This document shows, piece by piece, positions 51,612 through 61,884 of a DNA stretch of 64,000 nucleotides. Source of the stretch: Arenimonas sp. Lineage in GTDB: Bacteria; Pseudomonadota; Gammaproteobacteria; Xanthomonadales; Xanthomonadaceae. The notes beneath the pieces are model-generated. The model searched no databases, was not told the origin of the DNA, and worked only from the letters and a program-made list of their open reading frames with translations. Made by a program: the position numbers and the translations under genes. The stretch covers positions 1 through 64,000 of the forward strand of contig NZ_JALHQI010000004.1 of the NCBI RefSeq assembly GCF_022842045.1. The letters are read 5' to 3'. Each line of letters begins with the position of its first letter. The stretch's first letter is position 1.

Positions 51612-51943
51612 GCCCGGCCCGCACCCTCGCGGCCAACGCCGGCCGGCAGATGCAGGCCCAGGCCGAGGCAGCGTCGGAACTGCTCAAGGCCATGGCCAAC
51701 CCGCAGCGCCTGCGGGTGCTGTGCCTGTTGATCGAGCGGGAGATGTCGGTGGGCGAGATCAACGCCCTGGTCGACCTGAGCCAGTCGGCGCTGTCGCAGC
51801 ACCTGGCGGTGCTGCGCGAGAAGAACCTGGTCAGCACGCGGCGCGAGGCCCAGACCGTGTACTACGCGGTCAGCGACGGCCTGGTGCACGACATCATCGA
51901 GACCCTGCACGCCGCCTTCTGCTCGCCCGGCCGGACCGGCTGA
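51608..51943 (+). CDS. ArsR-family regulator with BigR/SqrR-type cysteine pair
   Basis: A 111-residue winged-helix repressor. Recognition helix SQSALSQHLAVLREKNLV. C39 (LRVLCLLIE, in alpha2) and C105 (HAAFC, last helix) lie at the positions of the two cysteines that form a tetrasulfide in BigR and SqrR when persulfide is present. Metal-site motifs of classical ArsR/SmtB (ELCVCDL) are missing. It is therefore probably a persulfide sensor. The gene is coupled to rhodanese and diverges from the pump operon, so autoregulation at the shared promoter region is likely. Confidence 0.85.
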   Translation: MSPARTLAANAGRQMQAQAEAASELLKAMANPQRLRVLCLLIEREMSVGEINALVDLSQSALSQHLAVLREKNLVSTRREAQTVYYAVSDGLVHDIIETLHAAFCSPGRTG

Positions 51944-51964
51944 ACCGGCCCGCCGGGCGCGCGG

Positions 51965-53965
51965 TCAGAGCGCCTTGGCGGCATCGACCACGGCCTCGAC
52001 GGTGATGCCGAAGTGCGCGTAAAGGTGGTCGGCCGGCGCCGAGGCGCCGAAGCTGTCGATGCCGACCACCTTGCCGTCCAGGCCCACGTACTTGTGCCAG
52101 AATCCGGTGACGCCGGCTTCGACCGCGACGCGCTTGCGGCACCACGACGGCAGCACCGCCTCGCGCCACTCCAGCGGCTGGCGGTCGAAGACCTCGGTGC
52201 TGGGCATGGACACCACGCGCGCCTTGATGCCGTCGCTGGCCAGGCGGCGCATGGCCTCCATCGCCAGCTCGACCTCGGAACCGGTCGCGACCAGCAGCAC
52301 GTCGAAGCGCGCCTCGCCCGGATCGGACAGCACGTAGCCACCCCGGGCGATGTCGGCGACCTGCTGCGCCGTGCGCGGCTGGTGCGCCAGGTTCTGGCGG
52401 CTGAAGACCAGGCAGCTGGGGCCGTCGGTGCGCGCGATGGCCGCCCGCCAGGACACCGCCGACTCGACCGCGTCGCAGGGGCGCCAGACGTCGTTGTTCG
52501 GGATGTAGCGCAGTGAGGCCAGGTGCTCGACCGGCTGGTGGGTGGGGCCGTCCTCGCCCAGGCCGATCGAGTCGTGGGTGAACACGTGGATCGTGCGGGT
52601 CGGGATCAGCGCCGACATGCGCAGCGCATTGCGCGAGTAGTCGGAGAAGACCAGGAAGGTGGCGTCGTAGGGCAGGAAGCCGCCGTGCAGGGCCAGGCCA
52701 TTGCTGATCGCGCTCATGCCGAACTCGCGAACGCCGTAGTGCACGTAGTTGGCGTTGGCGTCGTCGGACGTCACCGACTTGCTGCCCTTCCACAGCGTGA
52801 GGTTGGAATGGGCGAGGTCGGCGGAACCGCCGATCAGCTCCGGCAGCAGCGGCGCGAAGGCTTCGATCGCCATCTGCGAGGCCTTGCGCGAGGCCACGAC
52901 CGGGCCGTCGAGCTGCAGCTTGTCGATATAGGCCCGGGCGGCGGCGTCGAAGCCTTCCGGCAGCTCGCCGCGCGAACGCCGCACCAACTCGGCGGCCAGG
53001 TCGGGGTAGGCCTTGGCGTACGCGTCGAACAGACGGTTCCACTGCTCCTCGCGCACCAGGCCGGTGTTGCCGGCGCGCCAGCCGTCGGCGATGGCCTGCG
53101 GGATCTCGAAGGGCGCGTGCGGCCAGCCGAGCGCGGCGCGGGTCGCGGCCACCTCGTCCTTGCCCAGCGGGGCGCCGTGGCTCGATTCCTTGCCGGCCTT
53201 GCCGGGCGAGCCGAAGCCGATCGTGGTGCGGCAGCAGATCAGGGTCGGCTTGCCGGTCTCGGCCTGCGCGGTCTTGATGGCCTGGGTGATCTCGACCGGG
53301 TCGTGGCCATCCACCTTGCGGATCACCTGCCAGCCGTAGGCCTCGAAGCGCGCCGCGGTGTCGTCGGTGAACCAGCCCGAGGTGTCGCCGTCGATCGAGA
53401 TGCGGTTGTCGTCCCAGAACGCGATCAGCTTGCCCAGGCCCCAGGTGCCGGCCAGGGACGCGGCCTCGTGCGACACGCCCTCCATCAGGCAGCCGTCGCC
53501 CAGGAAGACCCAGGTGTGGTGGTCGACGATGTCGAACTCGGGGCGGTTGTAGCGCTGCGCCAGCAGCTTCTCGGCCAGCGCCATGCCCACGGCATTGGCC
53601 AGGCCCTGCCCCAGCGGCCCAGTGGTGGTCTCGACGCCGGGCGTATGGCCGTACTCGGGGTGGCCGGCGGTCTTGCTGTGCAGTTGGCGGAAGCGCTTGA
53701 GCTGCTCGATCGGCAGGTCGTAGCCGCTCAGGTGCAGCAGCGCGTAGATCAGCATCGAGCCGTGGCCGTTGGACAGCACGAAGCGGTCTCGGTTGAACCA
53801 CTTCGGGTTGCCGGGGCTATGGCTCAGGAAGTCGTTCCAGAGCACCTCGGCGATATCGGCCATGCCCATCGGCATCCCGGGATGGCCCGACTTGGCGGCC
53901 TCCACGGCGTCGATGGCCAGGAAGCGGATGGCGTTGGCGAGCTCGCGGCGGGAGGGCGTGGTCAT
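51965..53965 (-). CDS. tkt: Transketolase
   Basis: Thiamine-diphosphate enzyme of the pentose phosphate pathway, transferring two-carbon units. 666 residues. Signatures: [35 protein letters not shown], ThDP-binding LGDGCLMEG with [10 protein letters not shown], and the C-terminal transketolase domain. The convergent ArsR gene ends 22 nt from its stop codon. The 98 nt upstream (53966-54063) hold no visible feature. Confidence 0.96.
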   Translation of the reverse strand: MTTPSRRELANAIRFLAIDAVEAAKSGHPGMPMGMADIAEVLWNDFLSHSPGNPKWFNRDRFVLSNGHGSMLIYALLHLSGYDLPIEQLKRFRQLHSKTAGHPEYGHTPGVETTTGPLGQGLANAVGMALAEKLLAQRYNRPEFDIVDHHTWVFLGDGCLMEGVSHEAASLAGTWGLGKLIAFWDDNRISIDGDTSGWFTDDTAARFEAYGWQVIRKVDGHDPVEITQAIKTAQAETGKPTLICCRTTIGFGSPGKAGKESSHGAPLGKDEVAATRAALGWPHAPFEIPQAIADGWRAGNTGLVREEQWNRLFDAYAKAYPDLAAELVRRSRGELPEGFDAAARAYIDKLQLDGPVVASRKASQMAIEAFAPLLPELIGGSADLAHSNLTLWKGSKSVTSDDANANYVHYGVREFGMSAISNGLALHGGFLPYDATFLVFSDYSRNALRMSALIPTRTIHVFTHDSIGLGEDGPTHQPVEHLASLRYIPNNDVWRPCDAVESAVSWRAAIARTDGPSCLVFSRQNLAHQPRTAQQVADIARGGYVLSDPGEARFDVLLVATGSEVELAMEAMRRLASDGIKARVVSMPSTEVFDRQPLEWREAVLPSWCRKRVAVEAGVTGFWHKYVGLDGKVVGIDSFGASAPADHLYAHFGITVEAVVDAAKAL

Positions 53966-54063
53966 CGGGGCGTCCAGATCGGGGCCCGGGGCCGGGCCGA
54001 CGGGGCGCTATTGTCGCCGACCCGGCGGCCCGTGTCTCCGTTGCGCCGGGCCGGCCGTGGATG

Positions 54064-55353
54064 CTACGCCGGGCCGGCAGCGCCCTCGCCGGCTGTCTCC
54101 ACCGGCTCGCTGCGGCCGATGACCACCGAACCGACCATGTCGCCGCCGATGTTCACCACGGTGCGGCACATGTCCAGCAGGCGGTCCACGCCCAGGATCA
54201 GGCCGATGCCCTCGGGCGGGATGCCGAACATCGCCAGGATCATCGCGATCACGGGCAGCGAGCCACCGGGCACGCCGGCGGCGCCGACGCCGCCCAGGAT
54301 GCACATCACCAGCACCAGCGCCTGCTGGAAGATGTTCAGTTCAACCCCGAAGAACTGGGCCAGGAAAAGCACCGTGATGCCCTCGAACAGGGCCGTGCCG
54401 TTCATGTTGGCGGTCGCGCCCAGCGTGCACACGAAACGGGCCACGCGCCGGGGCACGCCCAGCGCCTCCTCGGTCACCTTCAGCGTGGTCGGCAGGGTGG
54501 CGCTGGAGGACGAGGTGGAAAAGGCCGTCAGCAGGGCCGGCTGGGCGTTGCGGAAGAACACCAGCGGCGACATGCCGCCAAACACCCGAAGCAGGATCGG
54601 GAACACCACGAAGAAGTGGATGCCCAACGCCAGCAGCACGGTGCCGACGAAGCGCGCCAGCTGCACCAGCACGTCGAAGCCCAGCTTGGACGTAATCGAG
54701 AACAGCAGCGCCGCCACCGCATAGGGTGCCAGCTGGATCACCCAATCGATCAGCTTCAGGCAGATGTCGTAGACGCCCTGGGTGGCGGCCACGAAGGCGC
54801 GGGTGCCGTCGCTGCGGATGACGGTGGCGGCGATGCCGAACATCAGGGCGAAGAACATCACCGCGATCAGGTCGCCGTTGGCGGCCGCCTGCACCGGGTT
54901 GCGCGGGACGATGTTGAGCAGCACGTCGATGCCGGAAACGGCTTCGCGGCCGGCGGCGATCTGCGAGGCCCGCTCGCTGGTCTGCGCCATCAGTTCCTGC
55001 GCCAGCTCGGGCGGGATGCCGCGGCCCGGCTGGATCACGTTCACCGTGACCATGCCGATCACCACCGCGATCGTGGTGACCGCGAGGATCCACACCAGCG
55101 TCTTGCCGCCGATGCGTCCCAGCGACCTCGGATCGCCGATCTCGACCACGCCCAGCACCAGGGCCGAGAAGACCAGCGGGATCACCAGCATGAACAGCAG
55201 CCGCAGGAACAGCTGGCCCACCGGGTCGGCGACGTACTTCACCAGCGCCTCGAGCCAGGCGGCCTCGGCGAACATCAGGTTGGCAACCAGGCCGAGGCAG
55301 ACGCCGACGACGAAACCAATGAGCATGCGGGTGTGCAGCGGCAGCGACGGCAT
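54064..55353 (-). CDS. Dicarboxylate/amino acid:cation symporter (DAACS)
   Basis: A 429-residue inner-membrane symporter of the GltP/DctA family. ATG at 55353 with GGAGGA six bases upstream is preferred to the TTG at 55359. Family signatures: FSTSSSSATLPTTLKV (re-entrant hairpin 1), NMNGTALFEGITVLFLAQ, and GAAGVPGGSLPVIAMIL (hairpin 2), plus 8 helices. Substrate could be glutamate, aspartate or C4-dicarboxylates. It lies 30 nt upstream of the EAL gene's stop codon, the two probably being transcribed separately. Confidence 0.9.
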   Translation of the reverse strand: MPSLPLHTRMLIGFVVGVCLGLVANLMFAEAAWLEALVKYVADPVGQLFLRLLFMLVIPLVFSALVLGVVEIGDPRSLGRIGGKTLVWILAVTTIAVVIGMVTVNVIQPGRGIPPELAQELMAQTSERASQIAAGREAVSGIDVLLNIVPRNPVQAAANGDLIAVMFFALMFGIAATVIRSDGTRAFVAATQGVYDICLKLIDWVIQLAPYAVAALLFSITSKLGFDVLVQLARFVGTVLLALGIHFFVVFPILLRVFGGMSPLVFFRNAQPALLTAFSTSSSSATLPTTLKVTEEALGVPRRVARFVCTLGATANMNGTALFEGITVLFLAQFFGVELNIFQQALVLVMCILGGVGAAGVPGGSLPVIAMILAMFGIPPEGIGLILGVDRLLDMCRTVVNIGGDMVGSVVIGRSEPVETAGEGAAGPA

Positions 55354-55383
55354 CGGCAATCCTCCGGCGGGTACCCCGGAAGC

Positions 55384-56559
55384 TTACACCAGGCCAGCCG
55401 GATCCCAGGGCCGTGACAGCAGCTGCGCCAGCGTCTGCGGGCGTCCCACGAGGTAGCCTTGCGCGTAGCGGCAGCCCAGCCGGCGCAAGGCCTCGAGCTG
55501 CGCCGGCGTCTCGATGCCCTCGACCACGATTTCGGCACCCAGGGCACGACCCAGCAGCACCGCGCTCTCCACGATCGCCATGGCCCGCGGCGAGTCGAGC
55601 ATGTCGTGCGAGAACGACTGGTCCACCTTGATCGTGTCGAAGGGCAGCCGGTGCAGGTGGCACAAGTTGGAATAGCCGGTCCCGAAGTCATCCAGCGCCA
55701 CCCGGATGCCGTGGCGATGGCAGAGCTCGATCAGGCCCGCGGCCGGTCCGTAGTCGAGCACGCCGCTTTCGGTGATCTCGAGTTTCAGGCTGCCGCGCGG
55801 CAGGCCGGCGGCATCGACGCGGGCGACGATGCGCTCGATCAGGCCGGGATGCGCCAGCTGGCGCGCGGACACGTTCACCGCCACGAACGGGGATGGGTCG
55901 GCACCGGCGTCCACCAGGCGCGCGATAGCCAGGCAGGCGGTGTCGATCACGTACTCGCCGACCGGCACGATCAGCGAGGTCTCCTCGGCCAGCGCGACGA
56001 ATTCCGCCGCCGATATCGGGCCGCGTTCGGGGTGGTCCCAGCGGACCAGGGCTTCGTAGCCGGCGATTCGACCCAGCGGCACGTCCAGCAGGGGTTGGAA
56101 GCCCAGTTCGAGCTGTCCCTCGGCCAGTGCCTCGCGGAGCTGGGCCTCCAGGCGGATGCGGCTGATGCCAAGGCGTTCGGAGGCCGAGAGCGCGTCAGGT
56201 GCGGACTGCTTTCCCTGCAGCGCGGCAAGGGCGCCTCGGTAGCGCTTCAACTGGCCTTCGAGCAGCGAGCGGATGATGGGGTCCGTGGCGGCAAGCCGTT
56301 CGGCGATCTGGTGCCGATCGATGGCGAACAGCACGCACTCGTCGAGCGCCCGGGCCGTGGCCGTGCGCGGGGACTCGTCGATCACCGCCATCTCGCCAAC
56401 CAGTTCACCGGGCCCCAGCACGCTCAGGATGACGTCGCGGCCGCGCTGGCGAGTCCGCACCTCGATCTCGCCAGATTCGATCAGGAAGGCCGTCCCCGGG
56501 TCCTCGCCCTCCCGGAACAGCACCTCGCCGCGGGCAAGGCGGATCCTAAGCTTGGTCAT
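55384..56559 (-). CDS. cNMP-binding/EAL-domain c-di-GMP phosphodiesterase
   Basis: A 391-residue two-domain protein. Residues ~1-120 form a cyclic-nucleotide-binding domain (EGEDPGTAFLIESGEIEV, GELVGEMAVI, SPRTATARA as phosphate cassette). Residues ~145-385 form an EAL domain with all catalytic elements: EALVRW, NVSARQ, EITESG, DDFGTGYSNL, KVDQSF, EGIET and QGYLVGRP. Both divalent-metal sites are therefore intact and c-di-GMP hydrolysis is expected. No GGDEF domain is present. It lies directly downstream of the pil operon's terminator on the same strand. Confidence 0.92.
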   Translation of the reverse strand: MTKLRIRLARGEVLFREGEDPGTAFLIESGEIEVRTRQRGRDVILSVLGPGELVGEMAVIDESPRTATARALDECVLFAIDRHQIAERLAATDPIIRSLLEGQLKRYRGALAALQGKQSAPDALSASERLGISRIRLEAQLREALAEGQLELGFQPLLDVPLGRIAGYEALVRWDHPERGPISAAEFVALAEETSLIVPVGEYVIDTACLAIARLVDAGADPSPFVAVNVSARQLAHPGLIERIVARVDAAGLPRGSLKLEITESGVLDYGPAAGLIELCHRHGIRVALDDFGTGYSNLCHLHRLPFDTIKVDQSFSHDMLDSPRAMAIVESAVLLGRALGAEIVVEGIETPAQLEALRRLGCRYAQGYLVGRPQTLAQLLSRPWDPAGLV

Positions 56560-56586
56560 TCACTGTTTCCCATGGCCATGCCCTGC

Positions 56587-56618
56587 AAAACGAAACAGGG
56601 CCGCTTTCGCGGCCCTGT
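56587..56618 (-). terminator. Rho-independent terminator of the pilMNOPQ operon
   Basis: On the minus strand, the 10-bp stem ACAGGGCCGC/GCGGCCCTGT is capped by GAAA and followed by TTTCGTTTT. It is 24 nt after the pilQ stop codon, and the EAL gene begins at 56559 beyond it. Confidence 0.88.
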
Positions 56619-56642
56619 CCGTATTGCTTGGCGAGTCGGTGA

Positions 56643-58799
56643 TCAGCGGCCGCGCGACACCGGCAGGATGCGCGGGGTCACGAAGATCAGCAGTTCGGCC
56701 TTGTCGCTGCTCTTGGACTTGTTCTTGAACAGGTTGCCAAGGACCGGCAGGTCGCCCAGGAAGGGCACCTTGCGCAGGTCTTCGCGCGAGCTGAACTCGT
56801 ACACGCCGCCGACCACGACCGTCTGGCCGTTGTCGATCAACACCGCGGTGCTGACTTCGCGCTTGGAAATCTGCGGCACGAAGCCACCGGCCGGGTTGAC
56901 GATCAGCTCATCCACCTGGTCCTTCTTCACCATCAGGTTCAGGTAGACGCGGCCGTCCTGGGTGATGGTCGGGGTGACCTTGAGCTCAAGCAGCACTTCC
57001 TTGAACTCGACGGTCGCCGTGGCCACCGCGCCCGGCGTGGTGGCCGGCTGGATGGTCAGGTAACCGACTTCGTCGCCCTGGCGGATGACCGCTTCGCGCT
57101 GGTTGGCGGTGATGACGCGCGGGTTGGACACGACTTCGCCGCGGCCCTCTTCCTCGAGTGCGGACAGCTCGAGGTCGAGCGAGATGTCACTGCGAAGGAT
57201 GCTGAGGTTCAGCAGGCCGGCGGGGGTGGACACCGGCAGGCCGACCAGGAAGCCGGAGTCGGTGGTCGTTTCGCCTGCGGCAGCACCGGCCGGCAGCGTG
57301 CCGACACGGTCCTGCACGCCGAAGATCACGCCCAGCTCGCGGGCGAACACTTCGGAAGCGACGACGATCCGGGCCTCGATCAGCACCTGGTCGACCGGGC
57401 GGTCGAGGGTGGCGAGCAGGGTGCGGATCTCCTCGATCTTCTTGGCGGTGTCGATCAGCAGCAGGGTGTTGGTGCGGTTGTCGAAGCTGACGCTGCCGCG
57501 CGCCGACAGGAAGCCGCGATTGGCCTGGTTACCACCGGAGGAGGTGCCGCCGGAACTGCTGCTCTTGCTGTCCTCGGTCAGCAGTCGCGCGATTTCCTCG
57601 GCATTGCCGTAGTTCACCGGGATGTATTCGGTGACCAGCTCTTCGCGCTCTTCGTTGGCGATGCGGGCGTCCGCCTTGGCCTTCTCGAAGTCGGCGATTT
57701 CCTTCTGCGGAGCGACCCAGACCACATTGCCGTCACGGCGCTGGTCGAGCTGCTTGGCGCGAAGGACGATGTCCATCGCCTGGTCCCAGGGCACGTTGAT
57801 CAGACGCAGGGTCACGTTGCCCGAGACCGTATCGGAGGCGACGATGTTCAGGCCCGACTCTTCGGCGATCAGCTGCAGCACGGTGCGAACCGGCACGTCC
57901 TGGAAGTTGAACGTCACCGGGCGGCCCGCGTAGCGCTGCGGCGCCGACGGACCGGCCACGGCACCCGCGGCGCGGGCCGGGGTGGCGGCGGCGATGACCG
58001 AACCGCGCTTGGGCGCGATCTCGATCACGTACTCGTTGCCGGTCTGGTAGGCCATCGACTCATAGGCGCCGTTGGTGTTGATCACCAGGCGCGTGCTGCC
58101 AGCGTTGGCGTTCGGCTCCAGGCTCTGCACCGGGGTGGCGAAGTCGGTCACGTCCAGGCGCCGGCGAAGGTTCTCCGGGATGCTGGCGTTGGCGACGTCG
58201 ACCACGACGCGGTTGCCCTCGTTGCGCATGTCGGCGGTGGCGCCGTCGCCGTTGAATCGAAGCACCACGCGGCCGGCGCCGTTGTCGCCGCGACGGAAGT
58301 CGATGTTGGCGACCTCGATGTCGGAGGCGACGCGCTTGGTCGGGTCGTTGACGCCGGCAAGGGCGTTGCTCTGCTGGGCGCCGGCGTCCACCGTGAGGAC
58401 CAGCAGGTTGCCGGCGCTGCGGGTGGTGTAGGCGGCGGGGCGGAACAGATCGACCACCACCCGGGTGCGGCCGTCGGCTTCCACCGCGGAGACCGCGGAG
58501 GTGGCGCCACTGCCGATCACCACGCGGCGCTGGGTCATGCCGTTGGTCGTGTCGGGGAGATCCACGGCGATGCGCGGCGGAGTATCCGTCGTGAACGCCT
58601 GGACGTCACCCACCGGCTCTGCGAACTGCAGGGTGATGTCGACCTTGCCCCCGGGGGCCGATGCGTAACGGACGTCCTGGAGGACATTCGCCGCCATGGC
58701 CGACAGCGACGTCGTCAGGCCGACGGCGAGCGCTCCCATGGCCAGCAACCAAGCGCGCTTGGTGCCCATCCCCTCGCCGATCGTTTTATTCGCGGTCAT
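56643..58799 (-). CDS. pilQ: Type IV pilus secretin PilQ
   Basis: A 718-residue outer-membrane secretin through which the pilus leaves. ATG at 58799, preceded by GGGGGAA, is preferred to the upstream TTG. The signal peptide ends near SAMAA (~30). Two AMIN domains (~35-280), the STN/N0 domain (~300-370, FQDVPVRTVLQLI), N1 (~390-480) and the secretin domain (~520-718) with VVSNPRVITAN and VPFLGDLPVLGNLF follow. Last gene of pilMNOPQ, 15 nt after pilP. A Ser/Gly-rich stretch at ~435-450 is a flexible linker. Confidence 0.95.
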   Translation of the reverse strand: MTANKTIGEGMGTKRAWLLAMGALAVGLTTSLSAMAANVLQDVRYASAPGGKVDITLQFAEPVGDVQAFTTDTPPRIAVDLPDTTNGMTQRRVVIGSGATSAVSAVEADGRTRVVVDLFRPAAYTTRSAGNLLVLTVDAGAQQSNALAGVNDPTKRVASDIEVANIDFRRGDNGAGRVVLRFNGDGATADMRNEGNRVVVDVANASIPENLRRRLDVTDFATPVQSLEPNANAGSTRLVINTNGAYESMAYQTGNEYVIEIAPKRGSVIAAATPARAAGAVAGPSAPQRYAGRPVTFNFQDVPVRTVLQLIAEESGLNIVASDTVSGNVTLRLINVPWDQAMDIVLRAKQLDQRRDGNVVWVAPQKEIADFEKAKADARIANEEREELVTEYIPVNYGNAEEIARLLTEDSKSSSSGGTSSGGNQANRGFLSARGSVSFDNRTNTLLLIDTAKKIEEIRTLLATLDRPVDQVLIEARIVVASEVFARELGVIFGVQDRVGTLPAGAAAGETTTDSGFLVGLPVSTPAGLLNLSILRSDISLDLELSALEEEGRGEVVSNPRVITANQREAVIRQGDEVGYLTIQPATTPGAVATATVEFKEVLLELKVTPTITQDGRVYLNLMVKKDQVDELIVNPAGGFVPQISKREVSTAVLIDNGQTVVVGGVYEFSSREDLRKVPFLGDLPVLGNLFKNKSKSSDKAELLIFVTPRILPVSRGR

Positions 58800-58814
58800 C
58801 GTGCATTCCCCCAA

Positions 58815-59339
58815 TCAATTGTCTTCAAGGGCGATTTTGGCTTGACGCTCAAGCCAACCGCCGGCCCCATCAGGTACGAGTTCGACCATCTCAATTCGGT
58901 CCTCGAAGACCGCCGTGATGCGACCATCGCTGAGTCCCATGTAGTTGCCCGGGCGGACCCGGTAGGTAACGCGGTCCGGCCCCATCACCAGGCCAATCAC
59001 CGATTCGCCGGCGCCGATCGTGCCCACCATGTCCAGGCTGTCGAGCGGGAAGGCCTCGAGGACCTCCTTGCGGCGGTTCGGGTCAGGGCGCAGGCCATTC
59101 TCGCCGTCCTGGTCGGCGCTAGGCTGGCTGAACGGGTCGCGAAGGTTCTGCGCGGCGTACTCGAAGGTCTCGAACTGCTTCATCACCGGGAGCGGATCCA
59201 GCGGTGGCGCCGGGCGCGCCTTGACCTCGGCCACCCAGGCCTCGAGGTCGCGGCTGCCGCGGGTGCAGGCGGGAAGGGAAACCACGATCGCGGCCAGCAG
59301 CAGGCCGGTGGCGATCTTGCGGAAGTTCGGAGCAGCCAT
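58815..59339 (-). CDS. pilP: Type IV pilus assembly lipoprotein PilP
   Basis: A 174-residue lipoprotein with lipobox LPAC (C25). It anchors in the inner membrane and connects PilN/PilO to the PilQ N0 domain. RDLEAWVAEVKARPAPPLDPLP and the beta-domain segments VLEAFPLDSLDMVGTI and YRVRPGNYMGLSDGRIT are typical. The ATG overlaps pilO's stop codon by one base. Confidence 0.93.
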   Translation of the reverse strand: MAAPNFRKIATGLLLAAIVVSLPACTRGSRDLEAWVAEVKARPAPPLDPLPVMKQFETFEYAAQNLRDPFSQPSADQDGENGLRPDPNRRKEVLEAFPLDSLDMVGTIGAGESVIGLVMGPDRVTYRVRPGNYMGLSDGRITAVFEDRIEMVELVPDGAGGWLERQAKIALEDN

Positions 59340-59977
59340 TACTTCACCTCCCCGGTGGAACCCGCGCCCGCAGCGGCTTCCTCATCCTCGTCCAGGTAAC
59401 GGTAGGTCTTGACCGTGCCCTCCAGGACCAAGGTGGTGTCACCCTCGCCGCGCGGCTTCAGCTGGATGTCGTGCATGGTCATGATGACCACGCGCGGCAG
59501 CGAGGCCACGCCGCTGACGAAGGCGCCGAACTGGTGGTAGGTACCCACCATGCGCAGCGAAATCGGCTTCTCGGCGTAGAACTCGAGCTGCGTCTCGGCA
59601 CCCGGCTGGAAAAGCTCGTTGTTGATGCCGCTGGCCAGCGCCGTCTGCGACACGTCGACGATCAGGTCGGGCATCTCGTTCTTGCTGGGCAGCTGGCGCA
59701 ACATCTGCTGCAACATGACTTCCATCTGCGCGAGCTGCTGCTTGAGCGGCTCGAGGTTGGCGGCGCGGCCCTGCTTGCCCTGGAACTCTTCGCGCAGGGT
59801 CAGTTCGGTGCCTTCCTCGGTCTGCAGCGTCAGTCGCTGGTTGCTGACCTTGAAGTACCAGACCAGGCCGACGATCAGGACGATCAGCAGGACACAGGCG
59901 CCGACCTTGACCTGCAACGGCCAGGCGCCCGAGTTGTTGAAATCCAGGTTGCGGAGGTCGACTTTCTTGCTGCTCAC
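59339..59977 (-). CDS. pilO: Type IV pilus inner-membrane protein PilO
   Basis: A 212-residue bitopic protein, start GTG at 59977 overlapping pilN's TGA (GTGA). The N-terminal KKVDLRNLDFNN is followed by one helix (~22-43), a coiled coil (~50-95) and a ferredoxin-like periplasmic domain. PilO pairs with PilN in the alignment complex. The C-terminus is acidic (DEDEEAAAG). Confidence 0.92.
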   Translation of the reverse strand: MSSKKVDLRNLDFNNSGAWPLQVKVGACVLLIVLIVGLVWYFKVSNQRLTLQTEEGTELTLREEFQGKQGRAANLEPLKQQLAQMEVMLQQMLRQLPSKNEMPDLIVDVSQTALASGINNELFQPGAETQLEFYAEKPISLRMVGTYHQFGAFVSGVASLPRVVIMTMHDIQLKPRGEGDTTLVLEGTVKTYRYLDEDEEAAAGAGSTGEVK

Positions 59978-60581
59978 GGTGCACCTCCGGCGGCGGCCGG
60001 CGCCGGGGCGGCCGCGGGCGCGGCTTCCTCTTCCACGGCGCTGGGATTCTTCAGGGTGACCTTGAGCGAGAACATGTTGGGCAAGCCTTTGTCGTCGCCC
60101 TTGGCCTCGATGATGCTCAGGTCCGGGCTGGCCATCCAGCCGGAGGCCTCCAGGTTGCGCATGTACGAGCTGACGCGTGCGTTGGACTGCGCGCGACCCT
60201 CGAGGGTCAGGGACTGGCCGTTCTGCTTGATCGAGTTCAGGCGCACGCCCTCGGGAATGGTCCGCACCAGTTCATCGAACAGGTGCACCATCTGCGACCG
60301 GCTGGCCTGCAGCTGCTCGATGACCTGCTTGCGGGCGAGCAGGTTGGCCTTCTTCTTGTCGAGCTCCTCGATCTCCGTGATCTGCTGGTCCACCAGGACG
60401 ATCTGGTCGCGCAGGTACTGGTTTCGATTCTGCTGACCCTGGATCTGGCCGTTGTAGTACATGACGATGAGCAGGCTGATGGCAACGGCGACGACCGCCG
60501 CGAGGCCGAGCATGCTGACGAATTCCTTCTGGCGCAGCTTGCGCCGCTCTGCGCGCCAGGGAAGCAGGTTGATTCTGGCCA

Positions 60582-60582
<1 letters not shown>
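59974..60582 (-). CDS. pilN: Type IV pilus inner-membrane protein PilN
   Basis: A 202-residue bitopic protein. The conserved MARINLLPWR at the N-terminus is the cytoplasmic peptide that docks into PilM. One helix (~22-43), a coiled coil and a periplasmic domain follow. The ATG overlaps the pilM stop by one base (TAATG), and its own stop overlaps pilO. The C-terminal Ala/Pro tail is low-complexity. Confidence 0.93.
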
Positions 60583-61664
<1,082 letters not shown>

Positions 61665-61704
61665 TTACAAGCGATAGGTGCGCCGTTACATTAAATAACG
61701 AAAA

Positions 61705-61720
61705 ATTGCCAAATGGCAAT
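61705..61720. promoter_or_regulatory. Palindrome between pilM and mrcA
   Basis: ATTGCCAAATGGCAAT is a perfect 7-bp inverted repeat around AA. It lies in the 244-bp divergent gap, next to a pilM promoter-like TTGCCA-N18-TTTAAT. The second half of this region is GC-rich and holds the mrcA -10 TATACT at 61839-61844. The palindrome is a plausible operator for either direction. The rest of the gap shows nothing else. Confidence 0.45.
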
Positions 61721-61884
61721 GCCCCCCCGTTTTTGGACGTCGGGACCCCTGTTCAGCTTGCTTTGCGCTCCCCTTCCTAGACGCATTCAGGTTCGGAAAC
61801 CGGCCTCCCCCAAGGCGGCTCCCGTCCATGCCTCGTTCTATACTCCCTGCCCCACGTCGATGTAAACCTCGGGAGAGGCCCTGG

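Noticed and set aside
53966-54063. Feature between transketolase and the symporter
   Set aside because: 98 nt with no convincing hairpin, promoter or ORF.
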